Part shown: positions 7,838 to 17,379 of the stretch, one piece after another
Layout: the number at the start of each line of letters is the position of its first letter
Position numbering within the stretch: the first letter of the stretch is position 1
From: Fulvivirga sediminis
GTDB taxonomy: Bacteria > Bacteroidota > Bacteroidia > Cytophagales > Cyclobacteriaceae
Assembly: GCF_016757215.1 (NCBI RefSeq)
Contig: NZ_JAESIY010000010.1
Location: 1 to 64,000 of the forward strand
DNA: 64,000 bases
Direction: 5' to 3'
Notes under the pieces: model-generated
Told to the model about the DNA's origin: nothing
The model's input: the letters and a program-made list of their open reading frames with translations, nothing else
Database searches by the model: none
Translations under genes and position numbers: made by a program

Positions 7838-10800
7838 TTACTTATGTGTTTTTAACCAAGCTTTAGCGTTTGTAAATGCTTCAATCCATGGTGATACTTC
7901 ATCCTTTCTCTCCTCTGGATAATATGCCCAGTTGTATGGGTATATAGAACGTTCCAGGTGAGGCATTATAGCGAGGTGTCTGCCATCTTTAGAGCATACT
8001 GCAGCTGTGCTATGGTCTGATCCATTAGGATTGCCAGGATAAGCGTCGTAAGCGTATTTGGCTACTATGTTATAAGTGGATTCAGATTCTGGTAATACAA
8101 ACTTACCTTCCCCATGAGCTACCCATACACCTAGTTTGCTGCCACTCAAGGAGCTAAACATTACACTTTCGTTTTCTGGAATATTAACAGATATGAAGCT
8201 AGATTCGAATTTGCCAGAGCTGTTATGATGCATGGTAGGGTGATCCTTTATCTCAGGGAATAGAAGGCCTAATTCCATCATAAGCTGACAGCCATTGCAC
8301 ACTCCTAAGCTTAGGGTGTCTTTCCTACTATAGAAGTTATCAAGAGCCTCTTTTGCTTTTTCATTGTAAAGAAATGCTCCAGCCCAGCCTTTGGCAGATC
8401 CTAATACATCTGAGTTGGAGAATCCTCCTACAAAGACTATTAGGTTTACATCAGATAGATCTTCCCTGCCACTGATAAGGTCTGTCATATGAACGTCTTT
8501 CACATCAAAGCCAGCCATATGCATCATCCAGGCCATTTCACGATCACCGTTAACTCCTTTTTCTCTTATTATAGCAGCTTTATAACCAGTCTGTTCTTTT
8601 CTGTTTAAATCTATACCATACTGATCTAGTTTGCCCGTGAAGTGTGCAGGAAACTGATAAGTTAAAGGTTGCTTTTTATAATTATCGAATCTGGCTTCGG
8701 CTAGCTCTGCTCCAGTTTGCTTTTTATCTAACTGATAAGATGTTTTAAACCATACGTCTCTTAATTCTTTAACATCAAGGTCTAGAGTGGTCTCGTTATG
8801 ATTTATGTTAACCCGGCTGCTGGTATTGGTTGTGCCTATTACATAGGCATTGATATCGGCCTTTTTCAAATCATTGACAATACTATCGTCAGCTACCTGT
8901 ATAAGTACTCCTGGCTGTTCGCTGAAAAGTAGCTTTAAGCTATCTTTTTCAGCTATGTCATTTAATGATATTTCAAGCCCTGCGCTTTCTGTAGGGAAGC
9001 ACATTTCAAGTAATGCCGTGATCATACCTCCGGCAGAAATATCATGACCTGCTAATATTTTGTTTTCTACTGTTAGACGTTGGATCTCAGTAAAAGCTCT
9101 TTTGAAGTAAGAAGCCTCTTTAACAGTAGGTGCAGTGCTGCCAAGTTTGTTAAGTATTTGAGCAAAACTACTACCACCTAGTTTATAATCATCACCAGAG
9201 AAATCTACGTATATGATATGCGAATTTTTCTCAGGCTTAAGGTTAGGAGATACCACTTGATTGATGTTGCTAACTTCTCCTACGGAACTTATAATAACTG
9301 TTCCGGGGGAGTATACCACATCGCCATCAGGGTATTTTTGAGTCATTGAGAGTGAGTCTTTGCCTGTAGGGATGTTGATTTCTAACTCTTGGGCAAATTC
9401 ACTTACTGCTTTTACAGCATTATATAACCTGCTGTTTTCGCCTTCTACTTTAGCGGGCCACATCCAGTTAGCGCTTAAAGATATGCCTTTCAGTCCATGA
9501 GAGAGAGGAGCCCAAACTAAGTTGGTGAGTGCTTCTGCTATAGATAATTTAGAGCCGGCATCAGGGTCTATAAGTGCGGAAACAGGAGCATGACCAATAG
9601 AAGTGGCTATTCCTTTATTTCCTTTATAGTCTATTGCCATTACGCCTAGGTTATTGAGGGGTAGCTGCACAGGTCCACAAGTCTGCTGCTTTGCTACTTT
9701 TCCTGATACGCAGCGGTCTACTTTATTCGTTAACCAATCTTTACAGGCTACACCTTCTAGCTGTAATACAGATTCTAAATATTCTTTGATCTGCTCAGCA
9801 TTGTATGCTAATTCAGCATAGTTGCTAGCGGTGTCTTCATCTTCCAGTATAGTTTTAGGAGATGAGCCGAACATATGAGATAGATCCCAATCTATAGGGT
9901 TTTTACCGGTCTCTTTGTTTTCGAACTTAAAATGATCATCTCCTGTAGCATGACCTACTGCATACATGGGAGAGCGCTCTCTGTCTGCTACTTTTTTAAG
10001 GTACTCAAGATCTTTGCTCTTCATTACCAATCCCATTCTTTCCTGAGATTCATTGCCTACAATTTCTTTGTCAGAAAGGGTAGGATCACCTACTGGTAGC
10101 TTGTTTACATCTATGGTTCCGCCAGTTTCTTCTACCAATTCAGAGAGGCAGTTGAGGTGCCCGCCAGCTCCATGGTCATGAATAGATATGATAGGATTCT
10201 CGTCGCTTTCTACCATAGCTCTTATGGTATTCATTACCCTTTTTTGCATTTCAGGGTTAGAACGCTGTATGGCATTGAGTTCTATAGAATTGCCGAATTC
10301 TCCGGTAGCTACCGATGAAACGGCTCCACCACCCATGCCTATTCGGTAGTTATCTCCACCAAGTATTACTATTTCATCACCTTTTTCTGGCGATGCTTTC
10401 AAACTATCTTGTTTTTTACCAAACCCGATCCCACCAGCTAGCATGATAACCTTGTCAAAACCGAATTTTTTGTTGTTTTCTTCGTGCTCAAAGGTGAGTA
10501 AGCTTCCACAAATAAGCGGTTGACCAAACTTATTACCGAAATCACTAGCGCCGTCAGATGCTTTAATGAGGATGTCCATAGGAGTTTGGTAGAGCCATTT
10601 TCTAGGTTCTACGTTCTCTTCCCACTTTTTGCCTTGCTCTAACCTGGAATAAGAGGTCATGTAAACAGCGGTTCCAGCTAAAGGTAAGCTACCTTTACCT
10701 CCGGCTAGCCTATCTCTTATTTCACCTCCAGAGCCGGTAGCGGCACCATTAAAGGGCTCTACGGTAGTAGGGAAGTTATGAGTTTCGGCTTTTAAGCTGA

Positions 10801-11524
10801 TAACCGTATCTATCTCCTTAGTAGTGAAATAATCAGGCTTGTCAGGAGTCTTAGGAGAAAACTGCTCAGCTTTAGGGCCTTGAATAAATGCTACATTATC
10901 TTTATATGCCGAAACAATGTAGTTCGGGTTTTTAGTTGATGTTTCTTTAATCATCTGGAAGAGAGATTTGTCCATTTCTTTTCCATTGATGATGAATACA
11001 CCATTGAATATTTTATGTCTACAGTGCTCTGAGTTTACTTGGGAGAAGCCAAATACTTCACTATCAGTGAGCTTTCTGCCTAGCTTTTCGCTAACTTCAT
11101 CCAGATACGCAACTTCTTCGCTGCTTAGAGCCAGACCTTCTTTTTTGTTAAAGGCAGAAATATCATCTATCTCTATTACCGGATCTGGGCTCTTCGCGAT
11201 GGTGAATAGCTGCTGATCAAGATTGTGATAAAGAACTTCCAGCATAGGGTCATATTCAGCTGACCGTTCTTCTACCTGGGTAAATTGCTCGATCCTTTTG
11301 ATTCCTTCTATGCCCATGTTCTGGGTGATCTCCACGGCATTTGTGCTCCATGGGGTAATCATTTCTTTACGAGGCCCTACAAAATAACCCTCTAGGTTAG
11401 GTGCATCTATGATGTCTGCTTGCCCAAAAAGCCACTTTAACTTGTTAATGTCTGCTTCCTGGAGCTTTTGTAACAGGTCTACTGCATAATATTGTTGACC
11501 TTGTGATCGGAAAAACTGGATCAT
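7838..11524 (-). CDS. purL: phosphoribosylformylglycinamidine synthase, large single-chain form
   Basis: Catalyses step 4 of purine synthesis, FGAR plus glutamine to FGAM, in the cytoplasm. At 1228 aa it is the full-length fused type seen in Proteobacteria and eukaryotes. An N-terminal domain is followed by the two-half synthetase core (ETHNFPTTVEPFNGAATGSGG, HDHGAGGHLNCLSE, GKDSLSM, HDISAGGMITALLE) and a C-terminal class I glutaminase with the nucleophile Cys1076 in GVCNGCQLMMELG and a downstream catalytic His in the MPHLERSIYP region. It is divergent from argB, with a -7 box about 38 bases before the start. Confidence 0.97.
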   Translation of the reverse strand: MIQFFRSQGQQYYAVDLLQKLQEADINKLKWLFGQADIIDAPNLEGYFVGPRKEMITPWSTNAVEITQNMGIEGIKRIEQFTQVEERSAEYDPMLEVLYHNLDQQLFTIAKSPDPVIEIDDISAFNKKEGLALSSEEVAYLDEVSEKLGRKLTDSEVFGFSQVNSEHCRHKIFNGVFIINGKEMDKSLFQMIKETSTKNPNYIVSAYKDNVAFIQGPKAEQFSPKTPDKPDYFTTKEIDTVISLKAETHNFPTTVEPFNGAATGSGGEIRDRLAGGKGSLPLAGTAVYMTSYSRLEQGKKWEENVEPRKWLYQTPMDILIKASDGASDFGNKFGQPLICGSLLTFEHEENNKKFGFDKVIMLAGGIGFGKKQDSLKASPEKGDEIVILGGDNYRIGMGGGAVSSVATGEFGNSIELNAIQRSNPEMQKRVMNTIRAMVESDENPIISIHDHGAGGHLNCLSELVEETGGTIDVNKLPVGDPTLSDKEIVGNESQERMGLVMKSKDLEYLKKVADRERSPMYAVGHATGDDHFKFENKETGKNPIDWDLSHMFGSSPKTILEDEDTASNYAELAYNAEQIKEYLESVLQLEGVACKDWLTNKVDRCVSGKVAKQQTCGPVQLPLNNLGVMAIDYKGNKGIATSIGHAPVSALIDPDAGSKLSIAEALTNLVWAPLSHGLKGISLSANWMWPAKVEGENSRLYNAVKAVSEFAQELEINIPTGKDSLSMTQKYPDGDVVYSPGTVIISSVGEVSNINQVVSPNLKPEKNSHIIYVDFSGDDYKLGGSSFAQILNKLGSTAPTVKEASYFKRAFTEIQRLTVENKILAGHDISAGGMITALLEMCFPTESAGLEISLNDIAEKDSLKLLFSEQPGVLIQVADDSIVNDLKKADINAYVIGTTNTSSRVNINHNETTLDLDVKELRDVWFKTSYQLDKKQTGAELAEARFDNYKKQPLTYQFPAHFTGKLDQYGIDLNRKEQTGYKAAIIREKGVNGDREMAWMMHMAGFDVKDVHMTDLISGREDLSDVNLIVFVGGFSNSDVLGSAKGWAGAFLYNEKAKEALDNFYSRKDTLSLGVCNGCQLMMELGLLFPEIKDHPTMHHNSSGKFESSFISVNIPENESVMFSSLSGSKLGVWVAHGEGKFVLPESESTYNIVAKYAYDAYPGNPNGSDHSTAAVCSKDGRHLAIMPHLERSIYPYNWAYYPEERKDEVSPWIEAFTNAKAWLKTHK

Positions 11525-11561
11525 TAAAATTGGGGATTTGAATAGTTAATGTTTTTCACCC

Positions 11562-11569
11562 CAAAAGTA
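11562..11569 (-). promoter_or_regulatory. -7 box (TACTTTTG) of purL
   Basis: TACTTTTG on the minus strand matches TAnnTTTG exactly and sits 38 bases upstream of the purL ATG. No TTTG is seen at the expected -33 spacing. It is the same octamer as that before tRNA-Gln. Confidence 0.45.
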
Positions 11570-11610
11570 GAAAAAAGAATTATATTATGCCTTAACAATC
11601 AGTGTGTACC

Positions 11611-11629
11611 TGATCTTAACTCTAGATCA
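11611..11629. promoter_or_regulatory. inverted repeat in purL-argB divergent region
   Basis: TGATCT, 7 nt, AGATCA: a 6-7-6 inverted repeat in the 213-bp region between purL and argB. GTG before it and CAC after it extend the symmetry if a bulge is allowed. It could be an operator for either gene, but no binding protein is known and chance is possible. Confidence 0.25.
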
Positions 11630-11737
11630 CACCTTAATATTAAAAATAGTATTAAACCATTTTACGGTTGTTTTTTTAAAGAAAAAATAAACATTAAGCT
11701 GGGTATTATTCTTAAATAATAAAGCGTTATTTATTTT

Positions 11738-12553
11738 ATGAGCAAAAATAAGGTTCTTATTAAGTATGGGGGCAATGCCATGCAAAGTGAAAGCTTAAAG
11801 AATGAAATAGCCCAAAAAATCAAAGTTTTACATGAATCAGGTTTTGAGGTGCTTTTGGTGCATGGGGGAGGTCCTTTTATTAATAAGGCACTAGAGCTGG
11901 CGGGTATAGAGTCTCAATTTTTTGATGGACAAAGACATACCAGTGCTGAAGCATTGGTGCATATAGAACGTGCTTTGAAAGGAGAAGTAAATAGCTCTTT
12001 AGTAGGGTTGCTTAATAATTCTGGTCTGAAAGCAGTAGGCCTGAGTGGTAAAGATGGTAAGTTGGCAATAGCTGAGAAAAGGTGGCACACACCTATTGCT
12101 GGTGGTGAAAAGATAGACTTGGGGCAAGTAGGAGATGTGAAGAGTATTGATACTGAACTGCCAGAACGCTTGCTGAAGGCAGGTTATATACCTGTGCTGA
12201 CCTGTATTGCTTCGGATGATGAAGGTAATGATTATAATATTAATGCAGACATGTTTGCCGGTCATATGGCAGCAGCCTTAGGGGTAGATGAATATATTTT
12301 ACTTACTGATGTAGATGGCCTTTTCGAAAATTTCCCCGATCCTCAATCTATTTTACATACTATGCAGCTTGATGACATAGAAAAAATGTATGGTAATATT
12401 ATTACCGGAGGTATGATCCCCAAGTTGGAGTCTTGTGAAATAGCTATAAAAGGAGGAGCAGCAAGAGCTACGATCCTTAATGGCACTCAGCCAGATCAGA
12501 TTACAGATTATTTATTGCATAAAAAATCAATAGGTACCACAATACATAAATGA
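11738..12553 (+). CDS. argB: acetylglutamate kinase
   Basis: Phosphorylates N-acetylglutamate, the second step of arginine synthesis; cytoplasmic. 271 aa, an amino-acid-kinase fold: N-terminal VLIKYGGNAM (phosphate-binding Lys and Gly-Gly), LLVHGGGPFINKALELAGI for acyl-glutamate binding, NINADMFAGHMAAAL and the C-terminal ITGGMIPKLESCEIAIKGG. It is the first gene of argBDCJ, and its stop overlaps the argD start (ATGA). In some Bacteroidetes this enzyme acts on N-succinylglutamate; argJ in the same operon favours the acetyl substrate here. Confidence 0.95.
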   Translation: MSKNKVLIKYGGNAMQSESLKNEIAQKIKVLHESGFEVLLVHGGGPFINKALELAGIESQFFDGQRHTSAEALVHIERALKGEVNSSLVGLLNNSGLKAVGLSGKDGKLAIAEKRWHTPIAGGEKIDLGQVGDVKSIDTELPERLLKAGYIPVLTCIASDDEGNDYNINADMFAGHMAAALGVDEYILLTDVDGLFENFPDPQSILHTMQLDDIEKMYGNIITGGMIPKLESCEIAIKGGAARATILNGTQPDQITDYLLHKKSIGTTIHK

Positions 12554-13755
12554 TGAGTTATACTAATGAAGAATTATATCAACAGGATAAAAGTAATTAT
12601 CTCCCTACATTCAAACGGTTTCCTCTGGCCTTTGCTAAAGGTAAGGGTAGCCGGCTGTGGGATGTAGAAGGAAAAGAGTACATTGATATGCTGGCAGGTA
12701 TAGCAGTTTGTAATGTAGGGCATAGCCATCCGAAAGTGGTGGCAGCAGTGCAGAAACAGGCAGCAGAGCTTATGCATATTTCTAATTTCTTTGTCACTCT
12801 TCCTCAGGTGGAGCTCAGTAAAAAGCTGAAAGAAATTAGTGGACTTGACCATGTTTTTATAACCAATAGTGGTGCAGAATCTGTTGAAGGAGCCATGAAA
12901 GTGGCACGTAAATTTGCTCATAAGCACGGAAGAGGAGGGGAGATTATTTCTATGGCAAAATCTTTTCATGGTCGCACTCTAGGTACTATAGCCACTGGGC
13001 AGGCCAAATATCAACAAGGCTTTGAGCCCATACCTACTGGCTTTAAGCAAGTGGAATTTAATAACCTCCCTGCCCTTAAAGAAGTCATAAGTAAGGATAC
13101 GGCGGCAATTATTTTGGAGCCAGTCCAAGGTGAAGGAGGAATTAATCCGGTAGATAAAAGCTATTTGAAAAACGTAAGAGAAATCTGTACAGAGCAGGGT
13201 ATAGCTTTAATATTTGATGAAGTACAGTGTGGAATTGGGCGTACAGGGAAATGGTTTGCTAAAGACCATTATGGCATACAGCCCGATATTATGACCCTGG
13301 CCAAAGGACTTGGAGGAGGTTTTCCTGTGGGAGCATTTGTGTGCTCTTCAAAAATAGGAGATGCTATTGATTATGGTGATCATGGAACCACCTTTGGAGG
13401 AAATCCTTTAGCTTGTGCATCAGCATTGGCTACTTTGTCTGTAATAGAGGAAGAAAACTTGTTAGAAGAAGCTACTAAGAAAGGAGAATGGGTAAGAGGT
13501 GAATTTGAGAATATGAAGGCTAAGCACGGAGAAATTAAAGATATCCGAGGGCTGGGGCTTATGATAGGTGTTGAGCTGACAGAGCCTGCTTTACCAGTAG
13601 TGAAGTTGTTATTGGAAAAGGGCATTATTGCTAATGCTACTGCCGATAAAGTGCTGAGGTTGGTGCCTTCACTTAATATACCTATGGAAGATTTGAAAAA
13701 AGTGGTGGAAGAAATAGAAAAGTGTTTATCAGAAACCATGATAGAACATGAGTAA
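12550..13755 (+). CDS. argD: acetylornithine aminotransferase
   Basis: PLP-dependent class III aminotransferase (401 aa) that converts N-acetylglutamate semialdehyde to N-acetylornithine. Visible motifs: GIAVCNVGHSHP, ITNSGAESVEGAMKVARK for PLP phosphate, SFHGRTLGTI, EPVQGEGGI, IFDEVQCGIGRTG and the PLP-lysine region TLAKGLGGGFPVGA, then TTFGGNPLACA. Its start overlaps argB by 4 bases and its end overlaps argC by 8, indicating translational coupling. Close relatives include ornithine and GABA aminotransferases, but the operon decides the assignment. Confidence 0.95.
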   Translation: MMSYTNEELYQQDKSNYLPTFKRFPLAFAKGKGSRLWDVEGKEYIDMLAGIAVCNVGHSHPKVVAAVQKQAAELMHISNFFVTLPQVELSKKLKEISGLDHVFITNSGAESVEGAMKVARKFAHKHGRGGEIISMAKSFHGRTLGTIATGQAKYQQGFEPIPTGFKQVEFNNLPALKEVISKDTAAIILEPVQGEGGINPVDKSYLKNVREICTEQGIALIFDEVQCGIGRTGKWFAKDHYGIQPDIMTLAKGLGGGFPVGAFVCSSKIGDAIDYGDHGTTFGGNPLACASALATLSVIEEENLLEEATKKGEWVRGEFENMKAKHGEIKDIRGLGLMIGVELTEPALPVVKLLLEKGIIANATADKVLRLVPSLNIPMEDLKKVVEEIEKCLSETMIEHE

Positions 13756-14791
13756 TACACGTAAGAAAGTAGCTATTGTAGGAGCTTCCGGTTATACAGG
13801 CTCCGAACTGGCCCGTTTTCTATTACACCACCCTGAGGTAGAAATAGAAATGATAACCTCAGAAACTCATAAAGGAAAAACCTTTTCAACTTTACATCCA
13901 CAGTTTACAGGCCAGCTGGATATGCCGCTGGTTTCGGCTCAAAAAGTGGCTGATGAACCAATGGATGTTGTTTTCTTGGCCCTGCCGCATGGTGTTTCCA
14001 TGAATTTTGTAAAGCAATGGTCCGATAAATCATTTAAGATCGTAGATCTCAGTGGTGATTTTAGGTTGAAAAATGCTGAAGTTTATGAACATTGGTATAA
14101 GAAAGATCATAATTACCAAGAAGGTTTTGCAAATGCGGTGTATGGTCTGCCAGAATTGCATAAAGAAGAAATCCGAAAAAGTGATTTGATAGCAAACCCG
14201 GGATGTTACCCTACGGCTTCTACCTTAGGTTTAGCGCCTTTAGTGAACGAGAAGCTGATTGATATACAGGGAATAATAATAGATGCTAAGTCAGGAATAA
14301 CAGGAGCAGGGATAAAGCCTAGTCTTACCACTCATTTTTCTAATGTGAACGATAACTTCAGGGCCTATGGTGTAAAAAGTCATCGACATACCATTGAGAT
14401 AGAGGAGCAGCTGGGCTTTCTTAATGAAGGAGAAGTAAAGGTTCAGTTTACTCCCCATTTGCTGCCATTAGATAGAGGAATACTGGCTACTAGCTACTCT
14501 ACACCTCTAAAAGATATGACTCAGAAAAAATTGGATGAATTATATCAATCCTTTTACAGACAAAAGCCATTTGTAAGGGTGAGAGAATCTTTACCTACGT
14601 TGAAAGACGTTAGAGGAAGTAATTACTGTGATGTATACCCCATTTGGGATGAGCGCACAAATAGGATCATGGTTTTTTCTGCCATTGATAATTTAGTGAA
14701 GGGTGCAGCAGGGCAGGCTATTCAAAATATGAATATAATGCTTGGCTTTGAAGAGACCTTAGGCTTATTACAAAATCCATTGAAACCATAA
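13748..14791 (+). CDS. argC: N-acetyl-gamma-glutamyl-phosphate reductase
   Basis: NADPH-dependent reductase of the third arginine step, 347 aa. The N-terminal Rossmann motif is KVAIVGASGYTGSELARFL; the catalytic Cys is in IANPGCYPTAS, and a conserved His lies in VKSHRHTIEIEEQL. FTPHLLPLDRGILAT is also typical of the family. The ATG lies inside the end of argD, and the argJ start follows 24 bases after the stop. Confidence 0.96.
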   Translation: MSNTRKKVAIVGASGYTGSELARFLLHHPEVEIEMITSETHKGKTFSTLHPQFTGQLDMPLVSAQKVADEPMDVVFLALPHGVSMNFVKQWSDKSFKIVDLSGDFRLKNAEVYEHWYKKDHNYQEGFANAVYGLPELHKEEIRKSDLIANPGCYPTASTLGLAPLVNEKLIDIQGIIIDAKSGITGAGIKPSLTTHFSNVNDNFRAYGVKSHRHTIEIEEQLGFLNEGEVKVQFTPHLLPLDRGILATSYSTPLKDMTQKKLDELYQSFYRQKPFVRVRESLPTLKDVRGSNYCDVYPIWDERTNRIMVFSAIDNLVKGAAGQAIQNMNIMLGFEETLGLLQNPLKP

Positions 14792-14815
14792 ACCAACAAT
14801 ACTATCGAAGATCAA

Positions 14816-16027
14816 ATGATTCAAAATATTACAAATGTAAAAGGTATCAAATGCTGGGGAGCGCATACGGGTGTTAAGTCTATGAGGCGTGACCTGGCGA
14901 TTATCTACTCAGAGGTGCCTTGTGCCGCAGCAGCTTGTTTTACCCAAAACAAGGTGCAGGCAGAGCCGGTTAAATTGAGTATAAAGCATATGAAAGATAA
15001 CCGTGCTCAGGTAATAGTGTGCAATGCCGGTAATGCTAATGCATGTACCGGAGAGCAAGGTAGGCTTGGAGCGGAGGCTATGGCTAATACTGTAGCTGAA
15101 GAGCTGAAAATACCTGTAGAAGATGTAATAGTAGCCTCTACAGGACTCATAGGGGAGCCTTTCCCTACAGATGATATTGTTAAGGGTATCAAGGAGAATA
15201 TTCATAAATTATCTAATACGGCCAAGGCAGGATCTTTTACAGCTAATGCTATTCTTACTACTGACACTTTTCCTAAGGAAGGTTTTCTTGAGTTTGATTG
15301 CGATGGTACCAAAGTGGCCCTGGCAGGCATGGCTAAAGGTTCTGGCATGATTCATCCGAACATGGCCACTATGTTAGCTTTTGTGGTGACAGATATTAAC
15401 ATTGATGAAAAGTTACTAGACGAAGTATTGAAGTACTGTGTAGATAGGACTTTTAATATGATCACCGTAGATGGTGATACCTCTACTAACGATATGGTAG
15501 CCGTATTGGCTAATGGCTTGGCGGGGAATAAAAAGATTAAAGCTAAGAGTGATCCTAACTATCAGCTATTTAGAGAAAAACTCATGCAGCTGCTTACTCA
15601 CTTGGCCAAATTAATTATATCTGATGGCGAGGGAGCATCTAAGTTTATAGAGTATAAAGTAACGAAGGCCAGAACAGAGAGCAATGCACGAACTTTAGTA
15701 AAAGCCATATCAGATTCTACTTTGGTAAAAACAGCTATGTTTGGCCGTGATCCTAATTGGGGTAGAATTATAGCTGCTTGTGGTAATGCAGGAGTTCCTT
15801 TTGATTATACTAAAGCCGATTTATACATTGGAGATAATAGCAACCTGGTGCAGGTGCTTAAAAGTGGTACTCCTGCCAATTATGATAAGGCCTATATTAA
15901 GAAATTACTTCGAGACTCACATATACGTATAGTATTAGAGTTACACAAAGGAAGTGAAGAGAGCACCGGTTGGGGGTCAGACCTTACCACAGATTATGTG
16001 ATGTTCAATTCTGTGTATACTACTTAA
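14816..16027 (+). CDS. argJ: bifunctional ornithine acetyltransferase/N-acetylglutamate synthase
   Basis: Transfers acetyl from N-acetylornithine to glutamate, closing the acetyl cycle of arginine synthesis; the bifunctional type also uses acetyl-CoA. 403 aa. The precursor self-cleaves before a Thr in the motif KGSGMIHPNMATMLAF, which is intact, giving alpha and beta chains. VCNAGNANACTG, FNMITVDGDTSTND and AMFGRDPNWGRIIAACG are also diagnostic. It is the last gene of argBDCJ, and a shared terminator follows. Whether it is mono- or bifunctional cannot be told from the sequence. Confidence 0.96.
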   Translation: MIQNITNVKGIKCWGAHTGVKSMRRDLAIIYSEVPCAAAACFTQNKVQAEPVKLSIKHMKDNRAQVIVCNAGNANACTGEQGRLGAEAMANTVAEELKIPVEDVIVASTGLIGEPFPTDDIVKGIKENIHKLSNTAKAGSFTANAILTTDTFPKEGFLEFDCDGTKVALAGMAKGSGMIHPNMATMLAFVVTDINIDEKLLDEVLKYCVDRTFNMITVDGDTSTNDMVAVLANGLAGNKKIKAKSDPNYQLFREKLMQLLTHLAKLIISDGEGASKFIEYKVTKARTESNARTLVKAISDSTLVKTAMFGRDPNWGRIIAACGNAGVPFDYTKADLYIGDNSNLVQVLKSGTPANYDKAYIKKLLRDSHIRIVLELHKGSEESTGWGSDLTTDYVMFNSVYTT

Positions 16028-16036
16028 ATAAAACAA

Positions 16037-16071
16037 AACAGCCACTGGTACTAAACTTTCCAGTGGCTGTT
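16037..16071. terminator. bidirectional terminator between argJ and hypothetical gene
   Basis: A perfect 12-bp stem (16037-16048 with 16060-16071) and an 11-nt loop lie between two convergent genes. On the minus side the stem is followed by TTTTGTTTTATTT; the plus side has a weaker TATTTAA. Confidence 0.75.
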
Positions 16072-16079
16072 ATTTAACA

Positions 16080-16445
16080 TCAGAAATACTTTTTGTAGTT
16101 ATCTTCATCCATCCAAAATTCACGACACTTTTTTATCTGTTCGTCTTTAAAGCTTTCGTCGTTTTTTAACTCTTTCCAGTCTCCATAGCCCAGCTGCTCA
16201 GCTAGTTTATAGAAACGGTCTCCTTGTCCATTCTTTTTGTCCTGAACCATTACACTGATGAGTGGACGATTCTCTTCATGCTCTTCTTCCGAAATCTCGT
16301 CTAGAATAGTTCCTAAAAGTTGTTTCTCATGTTTAATGTCAAGGTTAAGGCCTAGCTCAGTAGTGTTTATCAACCTCCTGTATGAAATAGGAGCACTATC
16401 GGTTCTGGCCAATTGGATTAACTTATTTCTTACTCTCGAATTCAA
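16080..16445 (-). CDS. conserved hypothetical protein, 121 aa
   Basis: I do not recognise a named family. The protein is small, charged and soluble with no signal peptide. The N-terminal half is helical (VRNKLIQLARTDSAPISYRRL). The middle has ENRPLISVMVQDKKNGQGDRFYKLAEQLG, a pattern (RPLxSxxVxxxxGxxGxxFxxLA) that I recall in other short bacterial hypotheticals. The C-terminus is Lys/Asp/Tyr-rich and ends in KKYF. It lies alone between the argJ terminator and an alpha/beta hydrolase on the same strand. The coding pattern and conserved motif make a real gene likely; the function is unknown. Confidence 0.7.
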   Translation of the reverse strand: MNSRVRNKLIQLARTDSAPISYRRLINTTELGLNLDIKHEKQLLGTILDEISEEEHEENRPLISVMVQDKKNGQGDRFYKLAEQLGYGDWKELKNDESFKDEQIKKCREFWMDEDNYKKYF

Positions 16446-16515
16446 ACTTTTTCAGATCTTGTTTAACAAAAAATAATAGCCAATTTTAAGAAAAATTAAA
16501 ATTTTTAGCCACTTA

Positions 16516-17313
16516 CTAACCACTAATGTGCTCAGAAACTTTGTGAATCAGATGATTATGGCCCGATTTTATTGAAACTATTTTATAATCGGTGATTTTT
16601 CTAAGAAGCGGTTGTATAGTTTTGTGGGTAATTACCTTGTCTCTACTGCCTAGATAGAAAGTAACAGAAATGTGATTTTCAATTAACAATAGGCTGATTG
16701 CCTTCATTTTAAATTTTAAATGAGAAAACACTATCCAGGAGTAATACACTTTTTTTCGTTTTTCTAAACTGTCCATTTGGCTGGCCGCAAATTTTGATAA
16801 GCCGCGATCAATGATCCTTAATTTTTCGCCAGCTTTCAGAACCCTAAAAAAAATTGCAGGCTTATATATAATGCTTTTAAAAATCTTCTTCGTAACTCTT
16901 ACTGATGTGGCTAGCTGGTACCATCGGTTAATTTTAATTCCATCGGGGGCGATAAGTATGAGCTCAGTAATACGTTTTGGAACGGCTTCTAGAGTAGCTA
17001 ATGCAAATTTAGCACCTATACTGTACCCCATTAGAGCTACTTTTTCAATATTTAGACTAGAGAGAAATGCCAAGATTATTTCTGTCCAGGTTGATTTGCT
17101 TAGTGGAGTTTCACCAAAGTGCCATAGGCTGTTACCATGAAAAAATAGATCGAAGCTGTATATAGTGAATTCTTTGGCCATAATATCTGCCATTGGTCTG
17201 AATGCTCGACCGTTCTGACCAAAACCATGAAACGCCAACATCACTTTCTTTCCACTGCCGTAAGTGTAATAGTGTATTTGATGCTCTTTATAGTGGAAAG
17301 TATTTTCAGACAT
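16516..17313 (-). CDS. alpha/beta hydrolase
   Basis: Soluble alpha/beta-hydrolase-fold enzyme of about 265 aa. Motifs: LAFHGFGQNGRAF (oxyanion region), a nucleophile elbow GYSIGAK with the Ser, and a late His in KSGHNHLIHK; the acid is probably the Asp in LGSRDKVITHKT. I chose the ATG at 17313 (MSENTFHYKEHQ); a start at 17340 would add nine hydrophobic residues (MNTFFLICL) that look untranslated. The substrate cannot be inferred; esterase or lipase-like activity is likely. It lies next to the divergent sigma factor gene. Confidence 0.82.
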   Translation of the reverse strand: MSENTFHYKEHQIHYYTYGSGKKVMLAFHGFGQNGRAFRPMADIMAKEFTIYSFDLFFHGNSLWHFGETPLSKSTWTEIILAFLSSLNIEKVALMGYSIGAKFALATLEAVPKRITELILIAPDGIKINRWYQLATSVRVTKKIFKSIIYKPAIFFRVLKAGEKLRIIDRGLSKFAASQMDSLEKRKKVYYSWIVFSHLKFKMKAISLLLIENHISVTFYLGSRDKVITHKTIQPLLRKITDYKIVSIKSGHNHLIHKVSEHISG

Positions 17314-17379
17314 AAGGCAAATCAAAAAAAAAGTATTCACTTATAAAATATTTTATAAAATCATACGACTACACTAAGG

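Noticed and set aside
12574-12969. 131-aa minus-strand frame inside argD
   Set aside because: Lies wholly within a well-supported gene in another frame; odd Cys/His-rich composition and no motif.
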